Part shown: in pieces, positions 44,162 through 53,470 of the stretch
Position numbering within the stretch: position 1 is the first letter of the stretch
Layout of the letters: every line of letters starts with the position of its first letter
Assembly: GCF_947077765.1 (NCBI RefSeq)
Contig: NZ_CAMTTF010000003.1
Span: forward strand, 248,001-312,000
Reading direction: 5' to 3'
DNA: 64,000 nucleotides
Source: Salinibacter grassmerensis
Lineage (GTDB): Bacteria; Bacteroidota; Rhodothermia; Rhodothermales; Salinibacteraceae
Notes under the pieces: model-generated
Seen by the model: only the letters and a program-made list of their open reading frames with translations
The model's database searches: none
Told to the model about the DNA's origin: nothing
Translations under genes and position numbers: made by a program

Positions 44162-45493
44162 ATGGCCCCCGACTCTTCCTCGCCCGAATCTTCGGAGTCG
44201 TCCGATTCGGTCGTGTCCCTCGACCCGTCGGACTCGTCCTCCTCCGAATCGTCATCGTTCGCGGGGTCTCGCCTGGAGCGGCTCCGCAGGGTGGCGTTTG
44301 AAGCGGTTCTCGTCGCGGGTGGCGTCGTGCTCTTTCTCGTGATGCTGTACGAGATGCACACGCCCCCACCAGAGAACGGATTTCTGTCCCCGGCCCTCGT
44401 GGGCCTTGCGGGAATCGTTCTCCTCTGGCCCTTGCGCGGCCACAAGGCCGTCCGGGCCCTGCTGCTCTCCGGCGGACTGCTACTGCTGCTCTGGACACTG
44501 GACAAGGTAAGTCGTGTCCTCGTTCCGTTTGCGGCCGTCTACCTCCTGGCCTACCTCCTGAATCCGCTCGTCGAGCGGCTCAGAGAACGCTATCAGGTGC
44601 CCCGATGGCTGCCCTCACTCGTGATCACGAGCCTAGTGGTGGGCGTCTTCGTCTTGTTCATTCTCATTCTCGCCCCGAACATCGCCAATCAGGCACAGGC
44701 CCTCTCCGATCGGGTGCTCGGCACCGTCCAGACCCTGCGCACGTGGCTGGAGGCCTCGACGGTTCTGGACACCCTCGAAGGGGCCGGGCTCCTCCAGAAG
44801 CAGGAGGTGATTGCCCAGCTCCAGGCCCTGATCAAGGAACAGGCCGGCCGTCTGCCCAGCGCCGCCGAGGACCTGGTCGCCTCCCTGGGATCGTTTTTGG
44901 GCGTTGTCACGCTTTTGGCCCTGGTGCCCGTCATTCTCTTCTACACCCTCAAGGACTACCCAACGGTCCAGTCGGGCCTAGTCGACCTCTTTCCCACGGC
45001 GGGCGGGCGGCGCGACTACCTCGTAGAAGCCGGAAGCATTGTGGGCCGGTATTTTCGCGGACAGCTCCTCATCAGCACCATCGCCACGATCAATGTGTCG
45101 GCGCTCCTGTTTCTGTTCGACATCCCGTTCTGGCTTCTGATCGGTCTGCTCGCCGGCCTCCTCAACCTCATCCCGCAGATTGGTGCCCTCATCACGATGG
45201 TCGTAGGGGCTCTGGTGGCGCTCATCCTTGGGAGCTGGGTCAAGGCCGTGACCGTGATCGCCGTCCTCCTCGGCGAGAGCCTGCTTGAGCAGAGCGTGTT
45301 GACCCCAAACATCCTCAGCTATCAGGTCGGTCTGCACCCGCTTCTCGTGCTGTTCTCCCTGCTGGTCTTCGGAACGCTACTCGGTGTCTTTGGCCTCCTG
45401 ATTGCCGTGCCCGTGACCGCAATCTTGATGACGGGCTACCGGGCCTTCCGGGAGGAGTTGACGCTCGACCTCAGCGAATATGGCGCCCCATGA
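44162..45493 (+). CDS. AI-2E family transporter (PF01594)
   Basis: This 443-residue membrane protein has two N-terminal helices (about residues 45-60 and 78-120), the central soluble domain with helical EVIAQLQALIKEQAGRLPSAAEDLV, and four C-terminal helices with DYLVEAGSIVGRYFRGQLLIS and LLIGLLAGLLNLIPQIGALI. This is the TqsA/YhhQ-like AI-2E permease fold. The first ~40 residues are Ser/Asp-rich (ESSESSDSVVSLDPSDSS), an unusual acidic head. Members export autoinducer or Na+; the role here is unclear. The ATG at 44162 is favoured over a much longer upstream frame. Confidence 0.86.
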   Translation: MAPDSSSPESSESSDSVVSLDPSDSSSSESSSFAGSRLERLRRVAFEAVLVAGGVVLFLVMLYEMHTPPPENGFLSPALVGLAGIVLLWPLRGHKAVRALLLSGGLLLLLWTLDKVSRVLVPFAAVYLLAYLLNPLVERLRERYQVPRWLPSLVITSLVVGVFVLFILILAPNIANQAQALSDRVLGTVQTLRTWLEASTVLDTLEGAGLLQKQEVIAQLQALIKEQAGRLPSAAEDLVASLGSFLGVVTLLALVPVILFYTLKDYPTVQSGLVDLFPTAGGRRDYLVEAGSIVGRYFRGQLLISTIATINVSALLFLFDIPFWLLIGLLAGLLNLIPQIGALITMVVGALVALILGSWVKAVTVIAVLLGESLLEQSVLTPNILSYQVGLHPLLVLFSLLVFGTLLGVFGLLIAVPVTAILMTGYRAFREELTLDLSEYGAP

Positions 45494-45541
45494 AATATGT
45501 TTGCCCTGGGTCGGGGCCTGCGCAACCCACCCGCGTTCGCG

Positions 45542-45572
45542 CTGTTAGTGGATGGGTCTCAACGACTAACAG
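45542..45572. repeat. Inverted repeat upstream of the membrane PH-like gene
   Basis: CTGTTAGT and ACTAACAG form a perfect 8-bp inverted repeat with a 15-nt loop, between the AI-2E-type stop and the next start. It may end the upstream transcript or bind a regulator. Confidence 0.4.
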
Positions 45573-45636
45573 ACTGACGTGACCCCGTCGGCCGTCGAGT
45601 GCCCTTCTACGAGGGCTTCTTTCCCATCGACTTCCA

Positions 45637-46227
45637 ATGAGCATCGTGACACGGACGTTCGAGGCCCCCCGGACCTATTGCCCCAGCGCCTCCGCCCTCG
45701 GACGCATGGTTCGGGCCTGGACGGACGACCGTCTGCGGGGCGAAGCGCTCTACCTCGTGGCCATGGCGGGCCTCACCGTCGTTCTGCTGATGGCGCACTA
45801 CTTGGGCTGGGCGCTCTTGACCTCAACCCTTTCCGCGTCTCAGACGTGGGAACCCCTGTTTTGGCAGACACAGGTGGGGTCGGTTCTGGTGTTGGCTGGG
45901 GCCGGCCTCGTGGGCTTCCGGCCAGCGGTTCGCGTGACGTGCCAGCCGAATGCGGTCACCCTTCAGCAAGGAGACAAGACCCGCGCGCTCTCGCCGCCCG
46001 ACATTCAGGACGTACGTCTCATCTCGGCCCAGCGCTACCACCGTCACTACCGCCGTTACGCCGCCACGCAGGTGTTTGCCAGTGCGGTTCCGGAGCAGGT
46101 CCTTTGTGTCCGGACGAACGACGCCCCCGTGATCGTGGCACTTCCGGAGTCGGAGGCGCAGGCGGCCCTGTTGGACCACGTGGACGCCCTCGCGGCGCCG
46201 ACGTCGGAGACGGTGGCCCGCCCGTGA
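45637..46227 (+). CDS. Membrane protein with PH-like C-terminal region, function unknown
   Basis: This 196-residue protein has two membrane helices (GEALYLVAMAGLTVVLLMAHYLGWALL, and VGSVLVLAGAGLVGF), then a C-terminal soluble region, VTCQPNAVTLQQGDKTRALSPPDIQDVRLIS, with the strand layout of a bacterial PH-like domain. No catalytic motif is seen. The ATG at 45637 follows the inverted repeat at 45542-45572. It ends 7 nt before the convergent DUF58 gene. The PH-like assignment is tentative. Confidence 0.75.
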   Translation: MSIVTRTFEAPRTYCPSASALGRMVRAWTDDRLRGEALYLVAMAGLTVVLLMAHYLGWALLTSTLSASQTWEPLFWQTQVGSVLVLAGAGLVGFRPAVRVTCQPNAVTLQQGDKTRALSPPDIQDVRLISAQRYHRHYRRYAATQVFASAVPEQVLCVRTNDAPVIVALPESEAQAALLDHVDALAAPTSETVARP

Positions 46228-46234
46228 CGGACGG

Positions 46235-47167
46235 CTACACCAAACGAGATCGCTTGTTGAGGTACGCCAGGAGCGCCGTGTCGTAGGCCTCGTTCGTGTC
46301 GAGTTCTGCGAAGTCGATGTCGTGCTCCAGGCAGTTGCGGCGGAAGGTTTCGGTGAAGTGCTCCACGGCCTCGGTGTAGTGGTCGCGGAGTTGAGCGGGC
46401 CGGAGCGACACCTCTTCGCCGGTCTCCACGTCTCGAAACAGCATGGGCCGATCCGGAAACTGAAATTGCCGCTCGGTCTGGCCCTCCAGGACGTGGAAAA
46501 CGATGAGTTCGTGCCCCCGGTGCCGGAGGTGCCGGAGGGCCCGCAGCAGATCGTCGTGGGCCGCGACGTTTTCGAAGAGATCCGTGATCACAATGATGAG
46601 GGATCGGCGCTTGACCCGCTCAGCCACTTCTTCGAGCGCGGCGGCCGCGTTCGTGCGCTGCTCCGCGGCCTCCTGCTGGTGAAACTGCTCGAGGGCAACG
46701 AGCAGCTGCCGAAGGTACCCCTGGGTCGCCTTCGGGGGCCGAAAGGTATGCACGGACTCGTCAAACCCAATGAGCCCCGTGGCGTCCCGCTGCCTGAGCA
46801 TGAGGTTATGCAGCCCCGCGGCGAGGTACGACCCGTAGTCGAGCTTCGAGAGCTCGCCGTCGCCCGCGTAGCGCATGGAGGCGGAGGTATCGAGGACGAC
46901 GTAGTTGCGGAGGTTGGTCTCCTCCTCGTACTGCTTGATGTAGTAGCGGTCGGTCTTCGCGTAGACCTTCCAGTCGACGTGCCGGAGCTCGTCGCCCGGG
47001 TTGTAGGGGCGGTGCTCGGCAAACTCGACTGAGAAGCCGTGGTAGGGGCTCTGGTGAAGGCCCGTGATGAACCCCTCCACGATCAGTCGCGCCCGCAGCT
47101 CCATGGTCTCGAGCTGCGACACGGCAACGGGGTCGAGGTAGCGGCGCGCGGTGTTCGATTCGGCCAT
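46235..47167 (-). CDS. DUF58 (von Willebrand A-like) protein
   Basis: This 310-residue protein has the DUF58 signature YNPGDELRHVDWKVYAKTD near residues 55-75 and a VWA-like MIDAS region VVLDTSASMRYAGDG. The remainder is helical, with RSLIIVITDLFENVAAHDD. These proteins usually act with MoxR AAA ATPases, often as adapters in surface or envelope maturation; no moxR lies in the window. It reads away from the pyrR gene. The ATG at 47167 is well placed. Confidence 0.9.
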   Translation of the reverse strand: MAESNTARRYLDPVAVSQLETMELRARLIVEGFITGLHQSPYHGFSVEFAEHRPYNPGDELRHVDWKVYAKTDRYYIKQYEEETNLRNYVVLDTSASMRYAGDGELSKLDYGSYLAAGLHNLMLRQRDATGLIGFDESVHTFRPPKATQGYLRQLLVALEQFHQQEAAEQRTNAAAALEEVAERVKRRSLIIVITDLFENVAAHDDLLRALRHLRHRGHELIVFHVLEGQTERQFQFPDRPMLFRDVETGEEVSLRPAQLRDHYTEAVEHFTETFRRNCLEHDIDFAELDTNEAYDTALLAYLNKRSRLV

Positions 47168-47310
47168 AAAGAAAATGGCAAATTCCGAAATGCACCGGAC
47201 CCGTTAGAAAGTTTGCCTGCTGTTCGGTTCCTTGGGGGTGACGAGTTGCCCAAATGGCGGCTCCGCCCTCTCCCCAGCACCTCCCCGCTCTCACCGTGCC
47301 CGACGCCTCC

Positions 47311-47910
47311 ATGTCGTCCGACGATCGCATCAAAGCGCACCTCATGACGGCCCAGGACCTCGGGCGGACGCTGGACCGCATGGCCCAGCAAATCATCGAG
47401 CGCTTCGACCCCGAGACGGCGGCGTCCCCCACCGACACGTTTGCCCTCGTGGGCATGCAGACGCGAGGGGTGCACCTCGCGCGCCGCCTCCAACGACGCA
47501 TTGAAACCCAGACGGGACTGGAGCTGCCCCTGGGGCTTCTCGACGTGACCATGTACCGGGACGACGTCCGCCTGCGGCTGGAGCAGCCCGACATTCAGAC
47601 CACACGCATTCCGTTCGACGTGACGGACCGGGAGCTCGTGCTCGTCGACGACGTGGTGTTCACCGGCCGGACCGGGCGCGCCGCCCTCGATGCCCTGATG
47701 GATCGGGGCCGCCCCGCCACCATTCAGTTCCTCACCATCATCGACCGCCGGCATCGCGAGCTCCCCATCTCAGTGGACATCGTGGGGCGCGAGGTGCCCA
47801 CCCTGCCCGGCGAGGAAGTGCGGGTTCGCGTCGAAGAGGTCGACGCGAAGGACGGGGTGTGGCTGGTCAACACCCCTGCATCCCGCCCGTCCGCCGACGA
47901 TGAGCGTTGA
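47311..47910 (+). CDS. pyrR: PyrR: pyrimidine operon regulator/uracil phosphoribosyltransferase
   Basis: This 199-residue protein has the PRPP loop VLVDDVVFTGRTGRAALDAL (residues ~110-127). The family N-terminus has MTAQDLGRTLDRMAQQIIE, and LDVTMYRDDV precedes the loop. In Bacillus PyrR binds pyr mRNA to cause attenuation and also makes UMP from uracil. Here it is followed directly by pyrB. The start is ATG 47311 (residue 20 of the longer frame), or ATG 47344. No attenuator between pyrR and pyrB was recognised in the 60-nt gap. Confidence 0.93.
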   Translation: MSSDDRIKAHLMTAQDLGRTLDRMAQQIIERFDPETAASPTDTFALVGMQTRGVHLARRLQRRIETQTGLELPLGLLDVTMYRDDVRLRLEQPDIQTTRIPFDVTDRELVLVDDVVFTGRTGRAALDALMDRGRPATIQFLTIIDRRHRELPISVDIVGREVPTLPGEEVRVRVEEVDAKDGVWLVNTPASRPSADDER

Positions 47911-47970
47911 GCGGACCTTTCCTCGCCACGATTTTTCGAATCCCTGTATTTCTTCTCCTCCGCCCCTCCT

Positions 47971-48939
47971 ATGGCCGCCCCCGAATCGTCTGCCGCACTG
48001 GATCGTCCGGACGAGCTACGCCATCAGCACCTTCTGGATCTCTCCACCTACGAAGCCGACGAGATTCAATATCTGCTCGACACCGCCCAGGAGTTCCGGG
48101 AGGTGCTGGACCGCCCCATCCGACAGGTGCCCACGCTGCAGGGCACCTCGGTCGCCAGCCTCTTCTTTGAGCCCTCCACCCGGACAAAGCTCTCGTTCGG
48201 CCTGGCCGCCGGCCGCCTCTCCGCCGAGACCCTGAGCCTCTCGAAGTCCAGCTCGTCGGTCACGAAGGGGGAGACGCTGAAGGATACGGCCCGAAACGTG
48301 GAGGCGATGAAGGTGGACGTAGTGGTGCTCCGACATCCCTCGCCTGGGGCCCCTCACTTTCTCGCCCGCTGTACCGACAGCGTCATCCTAAACGCCGGCG
48401 ACGGGGCCCACGCCCATCCAACTCAGGCACTGCTCGACGTGCTCACGATGCGGGCCCACGTCGACTCGTTCGAGGACCTGAATGTCTCCATCGTCGGCGA
48501 CATCACCCACAGCCGCGTCGCCCGCTCCAACATACAGGCCCTTACCACGCTCGGGGCCACCGTCACGCTCTGCGGGCCGGAGACCATGTTGCCGGTAGAG
48601 ATGGAGGCGGCGATGGACGTCCGCACCACGACCCGACTCGAGGAGGCGCTGGACGGGTGCGACATTGCCATGGCCCTTCGCATCCAGATGGAGCGGCAGG
48701 ACGAGGGCCTCTTTCCCAGCACGCGGGAGTACCACCGCCAGTTCGGCATCACGGCCGATCACCTGCGCCGCCACCCCGACCTTTTGATCATGCATCCGGG
48801 GCCGGTCAATCGGGGCATTGAATTGACCGACGCCGTCGTGGACCATGAGCGGTCCATCATCCTGAGCCAGGTCACGAACGGGGTCGCCCTGCGGATGGCG
48901 GTGCTCTACGTGCTGGCCCCGCGTCGGGAAGACGCGTAG
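47971..48939 (+). CDS. pyrB: Aspartate carbamoyltransferase catalytic subunit
   Basis: This 322-residue enzyme joins carbamoyl phosphate and aspartate in UMP synthesis. The carbamoyl-phosphate loop STRTKLSFG begins at residue 69. [15 protein letters not shown] and [12 protein letters not shown] are the canonical downstream motifs. The length is that of a stand-alone catalytic chain. It lies 60 nt after pyrR on the same strand; no pyrI, pyrC or carA/B follows. A gene-poor kilobase lies downstream. Confidence 0.96.
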   Translation: MAAPESSAALDRPDELRHQHLLDLSTYEADEIQYLLDTAQEFREVLDRPIRQVPTLQGTSVASLFFEPSTRTKLSFGLAAGRLSAETLSLSKSSSSVTKGETLKDTARNVEAMKVDVVVLRHPSPGAPHFLARCTDSVILNAGDGAHAHPTQALLDVLTMRAHVDSFEDLNVSIVGDITHSRVARSNIQALTTLGATVTLCGPETMLPVEMEAAMDVRTTTRLEEALDGCDIAMALRIQMERQDEGLFPSTREYHRQFGITADHLRRHPDLLIMHPGPVNRGIELTDAVVDHERSIILSQVTNGVALRMAVLYVLAPRREDA

Positions 48940-50010
48940 ACCCATCGGCTCTTGTATTGGACCGCTGCGTCGGGGAATGCGGCGGGTATCGGCGTTCTGG
49001 TCGGCCATTACAATGGCTTCGAGTATGCCCAGCAGCCTGGGGGGACTCACATCGCCGCAGAGGCATACCCGCACATCGCCGAAAGACGTCCGGAACGGAC
49101 GGGGCCGTCTCTGCCACGGCTGAAGACTCCGGGGCCCACTGGTGTTCTGATCCAGGGGCTTCTTGCGAGAAGGAAGGACGCAGGACCAGTCTGAAGGGCC
49201 CGCTTCCTCAACGGGTTTGCTGACGGGGTCATCGAAGACGGAAAACTACACCAAGTTCAACAGGGACTTCGGCACGGTCTGATCTGACTCAGTCGACCGC
49301 AACCCATCCCTGCGACGGTTTTCCCACCTGGCCTACGCAGTAGCGACGGGCGGTGGGGCCGTGCCGGACGGTCTATCAGTTCCGGTTGTCTCAGGCCCTG
49401 CCGGCGGCGAGTGCCAGGCGCTGTCTAGCGCGACCAACCAGGTTCTTTCTACATACGGTCCTTCGTTCTGCTTGGGGCAGGCTGGACGTCGGTTCAGCCT
49501 GTCTCTGGTGGACCCGACCGCTGGCAAGAACGAGCGGGAGGGTCGCTTCAATGCCGTCGGCAGCATCTGAATGAGCCCGCGGTGCATGTGGCCTTGTGTC
49601 TGAGCCGGCGTGTGTCTGAGCCAGTGTGAACCGAGTGATTGCACCCCGAGGAGTAAAGAAACTACAGGTCGGCCATGGATGTCAGCGACCTCAAGAATCC
49701 AGGCCTTAGAACATGGGCGGGAATCCAACATGGCGCGATTCTTGACCAAAGTACAATATCAGTCGTGCACCCGGGCAACCGCCGCAGGGTTTGCTACGCC
49801 CCAAGTTTGACTTTAGGGATGGGCACAAGCGAGCCGGATTGAGTGTGGAGGCGGAATGCCCACTGGTTAGGGAGCCGACAGTCCCTCTCTTCTCGATCGC
49901 TGGCTTTTCGAGGACAGCGTCCTCGTCTCTCCGGTGAGCGACGGCCGGTCTCTTGAACATCGCCATTTCTAGTCTCAACCGTGTTTCCTTTTCGAAACCC
50001 GTTTCGCGCC
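48940..50010. other. Gene-poor stretch of ~1.07 kb
   Basis: No supported gene was found here. Short open frames exist on both strands, but none shows a signal peptide, motif or family pattern. There is a 16-nt-period tandem repeat of TGTGTCTGAGCC at 49595-49622. The stretch may be decayed sequence or a long 5' region of the lipoprotein gene. No tRNA, rRNA or IS ends were seen. Confidence 0.6.
49595..49622. repeat. Direct repeat TGTGTCTGAGCC
   Basis: TGTGTCTGAGCC occurs twice at 49595-49606 and 49611-49622 with a 16-nt period, inside the gene-poor stretch. Confidence 0.55.
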
Positions 50011-51963
50011 ATGTCCGCTTCTCAACCCAACTGGTGGCCCGCCACACTGTCCGCGCTTGTTCTTGCGATGCTGGTGGGGTGCGACGTGCCCACGGGGGAT
50101 CCTTCGCCGTCCATCAACACCGACACGGAAATTAGCACGCCCCTCGTGCAGGAAAAGACCTTCTCGTTTCTCGGCGGGCCGGCCAGTGAATTCGACCCTC
50201 TGATCGACACCACGTCGTCGGACTTCGATTCCCTCTTCACGGTTGATGGGGAGGGCGACATCTCAGTCGTACAGGACATTGACGACTTCGAAATCGGAGA
50301 TCTGAACGGGGCCCTGGACAACGCCACCGGCGGCCTCACCTTCGACCAGGAGAGTTTCGAAAAGGAGCTCATTAATCTGCAAGAGGAAGAGGAAGTAAGT
50401 GCGTTCCCGGGTGAGCAACGGATCGGGGACCTCAACGTGAAACTGCAGAGATCTGCGACGGCCGATATTCCGGTGCGCGGAGATAACAGAGTCGCCTTCG
50501 ACACGACGCAAAACGATTATGTAGAGCTCGGCAATACAAAGATTGGGGTGCAGAACGTCACGATTTCCCCGAACGCCACAGAGGCTGTTTTCGACAGCCT
50601 TCGGTTCACATACCCCGACATCCGCGTCGAGCCGTACGGCGAGGGCAACCAGCTCGTCGTCGAATTTGTCGAGGATCCCTGCGGAGAAGACCCCTGCGGC
50701 AGTAATGGAGAGTACGAGCGGGACATAAGCAAGTTAGGGGCAGGTTTTGACATCGACCTTGACGGCGCGCGAGTATACCCAAACAAGCCGAAAATTACTG
50801 AAAGTGGGACAGTAACCTTTCGTATAGGCGGCCAAGTAAACCCCGATCTTCAAATAGAAGACGACGATAAGATCTCCTTCGGGGCATCGACGTCACTCGA
50901 CGATTTTAAGATCCGAGAGATCGATGTCGGTGCGGCGAAGCCGTTCACGGTGGCGGTCACACCGAATCCAAACGGCGGAGACATCAACATCGCCAACGAC
51001 AGCGAAGTGCGCACGGCGGCCTTCGACGGGTTCGAGGGCATTACTGGTCGGGTAGACGGCCTCAATCTGGCGGACGTAGGCCTTAACTTTCAGGTCGAGA
51101 CCAAAAATCTCGCGTCGACCGACGCTCAGTTGTACGCGGCGATTCAGGGGGCAAACGAGACGGATCAGATTTTTCTTGGCGGCACAGAGGACCGGGACGT
51201 CTCCTCCCTACCCTTTTCAGCTGACTTTACGGAAAACGGCTCCCTCATTCGAAATGAGTCGCTCATCAAACTGGGCATCGAGCGGGAGGATGACCCTTTG
51301 GACGAAACGGCGCAAACGTCACTCGTGGTGGACGGGGACAATTCGAATGTAGCGGACTTCGTCAATGCACTCCCGACGGAGGTCCGCCTGGCCGGACAGG
51401 CCGAGATCAACACGGATGAGGGCGACCTGCAGGTTCGAAAGCCCATCTCGCTCGATGCGACCTTTTCGCTCAACATCCCCCTCCGCATCAAGGACCGGTT
51501 CGTCGTGCGGGACACCATCGATGCGGACCTGTCCGACCTCGACGACCTGACCGACCCGGAGGAAGACGTGAACATTTCCACGGCGGAGCTGCAGTTCAGC
51601 TACACGAACGGCCTTCCCCTTGGGGCAGACGTGAAGATGGTTATTGTCGACGCCGCGGGCTCGGTGATTGAAACGTTCAACGACGGGTTCGAAAACGACG
51701 ACTTTCGAATCGAGCCGGCCGCGAAGAACGAAGACGGAGCGGCGGCGAGTTCATCGTCGGGCACCTTTGTTTTCACCCTCGGCAACAGCCAGGAGGACCT
51801 GCAGGCACTGTCCGACGGCGACAAGATCCGGCTCGCCCTCAACATGGATCAGGAGGGATCGGGAGGGGGCACGGCGGCCGTGGCGCGCCTCCGGGCCGAC
51901 GATCAGCTGATCCTCGATCGCGTCCGCCTCGAGGCCGACGCTTCCGTTCAAACCGGCAACTAA
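50011..51963 (+). CDS. Large lipoprotein of unknown function
   Basis: This 650-residue exported lipoprotein opens with a signal ending at the lipobox LVGC (C24). The mature part is very acidic and beta-rich, with repeated strand pairs such as RVDGLNLADVGLNFQVETKN. Long runs match no enzyme motif. It may be a surface-exposed or periplasmic structural protein. An in-frame GTG 30 nt upstream is a second possible start; the ATG at 50011 is preferred because it gives a standard lipoprotein signal. It is followed 64 nt later by a DUF5723 outer-membrane protein, suggesting a two-gene unit. Confidence 0.85.
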   Translation: MSASQPNWWPATLSALVLAMLVGCDVPTGDPSPSINTDTEISTPLVQEKTFSFLGGPASEFDPLIDTTSSDFDSLFTVDGEGDISVVQDIDDFEIGDLNGALDNATGGLTFDQESFEKELINLQEEEEVSAFPGEQRIGDLNVKLQRSATADIPVRGDNRVAFDTTQNDYVELGNTKIGVQNVTISPNATEAVFDSLRFTYPDIRVEPYGEGNQLVVEFVEDPCGEDPCGSNGEYERDISKLGAGFDIDLDGARVYPNKPKITESGTVTFRIGGQVNPDLQIEDDDKISFGASTSLDDFKIREIDVGAAKPFTVAVTPNPNGGDINIANDSEVRTAAFDGFEGITGRVDGLNLADVGLNFQVETKNLASTDAQLYAAIQGANETDQIFLGGTEDRDVSSLPFSADFTENGSLIRNESLIKLGIEREDDPLDETAQTSLVVDGDNSNVADFVNALPTEVRLAGQAEINTDEGDLQVRKPISLDATFSLNIPLRIKDRFVVRDTIDADLSDLDDLTDPEEDVNISTAELQFSYTNGLPLGADVKMVIVDAAGSVIETFNDGFENDDFRIEPAAKNEDGAAASSSSGTFVFTLGNSQEDLQALSDGDKIRLALNMDQEGSGGGTAAVARLRADDQLILDRVRLEADASVQTGN

Positions 51964-52027
51964 GCCTCAGAGGCCTCTACCCCCGCTGCACCGCCACCTC
52001 CCTTTCCCGACAAATCAGGCTGGACAG

Positions 52028-53470
52028 ATGACGCCCCACACCTTTGTTCTCCGCCCGGCTTTTCTTGCTCTTTTTCTCTCGGGCCTTCTGGCCCTCACGC
52101 CCGGAGCTGTCCACGGCCAGTCCGGCATGCGCAGCGTGCAAGCCGTGAGCACGGGCGGGGGCACGTCCGTTTTTGACACGGGCCCGGCCGCCCTCTACTC
52201 CAATCCCGCCAACCTCACGGTTGGGCCGGAGGACCATTCCCTCGAAATTCAACTGTTTCGCGTCGGGGCCTACCACGGAGGGGACTTCTACCAGTTTGAG
52301 CACATTGACCCCCTCTTCTACAACAACGAGACCGCCCTCTCCAACGACGAGCAAAAGGCCGTCCTCGATGACTGGTTCGGAAGTGATCAGCGGACGGCAA
52401 GTACGTACCTGGAAGTGATCCCGCTGTCGATTACCCATCGCCCCAGCGACGCCCCCTGGGCGGTCGGCTTCGGCATTCGGGGACGCGCTTTTCAGACCTC
52501 CGCCGTCAACAAGGGAATTTTTGACGTGCTACTCCGGGGGACGGGTGAGGACCGAACCGTCCCTGTCGACGGGCGCAGCCGAGCATACGCTACCGTGGAC
52601 GTTGCCGGGGCCTTTAGTTACCGGTTCTCGTCGGTTCCCTTGTCGGTGGGCGTCTCTCCCCGCGTTATTTTCGGAACGGCCTTCTCGGACGCTGCGCTCA
52701 ACTCGCAGGCGACCGTGAGTGGCGACTCCCTGGTTCATCGGTTCGACTACACGGCCCGTGCGGCAGGCCCGCTGAGCACCGGCCTGTTCGACACGTTCAA
52801 CGCCTTCAACGACGATCCGGTGGATGACGTCGTGGGCGGATCGTCCGGCATTGCGGGGATCGGGGGCGGCCTCGACCTTGGGGCGACCTACACGGTGCGG
52901 CCGGGCCTGCTCGTTTCGGCGAGCATCACGGACCTGGGCCGAATTACCTGGACCCAAGATGCCCAGACGGTCACGCCCTCCAAGGATGTCTTTCGGTTTG
53001 AGGGCGTGTCGCTGGACTTTGACCGGATCGATGAGGAGTACGACGGCGCAACGGGGGAGTACATCGAGGATCAGGTCGATAGTCTTGCTCAAGACGCCTA
53101 CGAGGACGTGGACCGCGACCGCTCGTCATTCTCGACCGGCCTCCCCACCACGCTGCACCTGAACAGTACGTGGGACAAAGGCATCGTTACCCTGAATGGG
53201 GGAGCGTCGATCGGGCTCAATAAGGACGCTGGGGCCGTGCCGAGCCCGGCGGCCGTTCACGTAGGGGGGACGCTCAACCTGGGTCCCGTCCCCATCCGTG
53301 CTGGCGCCCGTTTCTTTGGCACACAGGCCGTCGCCCTGTCCGGGGGCTTCGGGCTAGACCTCGGGTTTTACCGGTTCGACCTGGGCATGAGCATCACGCC
53401 CTCCACCTCCACGCTCGGCAGCGGCGCGCGCTACGCAGTGAGTCTCTCGTTGGCGACGATCCGGTTTTAG
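52028..53470 (+). CDS. DUF5723-type outer-membrane protein
   Basis: This 480-residue protein has a signal peptide (FLALFLSGLLALTPGAVHGQ). The mature protein has AVSTGGGTSVFDTGPAALYSNPANLTV, the hallmark start of this Bacteroidetes family, followed by beta-barrel-like strands through to a C-terminal ARYAVSLSLATIRF with an aromatic end residue. Family knowledge: outer-membrane proteins of unknown role found next to lipoproteins. It closely follows the lipoprotein gene, which suggests they act together in the outer membrane. Confidence 0.86.
   Translation: MTPHTFVLRPAFLALFLSGLLALTPGAVHGQSGMRSVQAVSTGGGTSVFDTGPAALYSNPANLTVGPEDHSLEIQLFRVGAYHGGDFYQFEHIDPLFYNNETALSNDEQKAVLDDWFGSDQRTASTYLEVIPLSITHRPSDAPWAVGFGIRGRAFQTSAVNKGIFDVLLRGTGEDRTVPVDGRSRAYATVDVAGAFSYRFSSVPLSVGVSPRVIFGTAFSDAALNSQATVSGDSLVHRFDYTARAAGPLSTGLFDTFNAFNDDPVDDVVGGSSGIAGIGGGLDLGATYTVRPGLLVSASITDLGRITWTQDAQTVTPSKDVFRFEGVSLDFDRIDEEYDGATGEYIEDQVDSLAQDAYEDVDRDRSSFSTGLPTTLHLNSTWDKGIVTLNGGASIGLNKDAGAVPSPAAVHVGGTLNLGPVPIRAGARFFGTQAVALSGGFGLDLGFYRFDLGMSITPSTSTLGSGARYAVSLSLATIRF

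Noticed and set aside
49333-49749. Minus-strand frame of 138 codons in the gene-poor stretch, considered as a transposase remnant
   Set aside because: No DDE, HTH or other transposase pattern could be recognised, so no mobile element is claimed.
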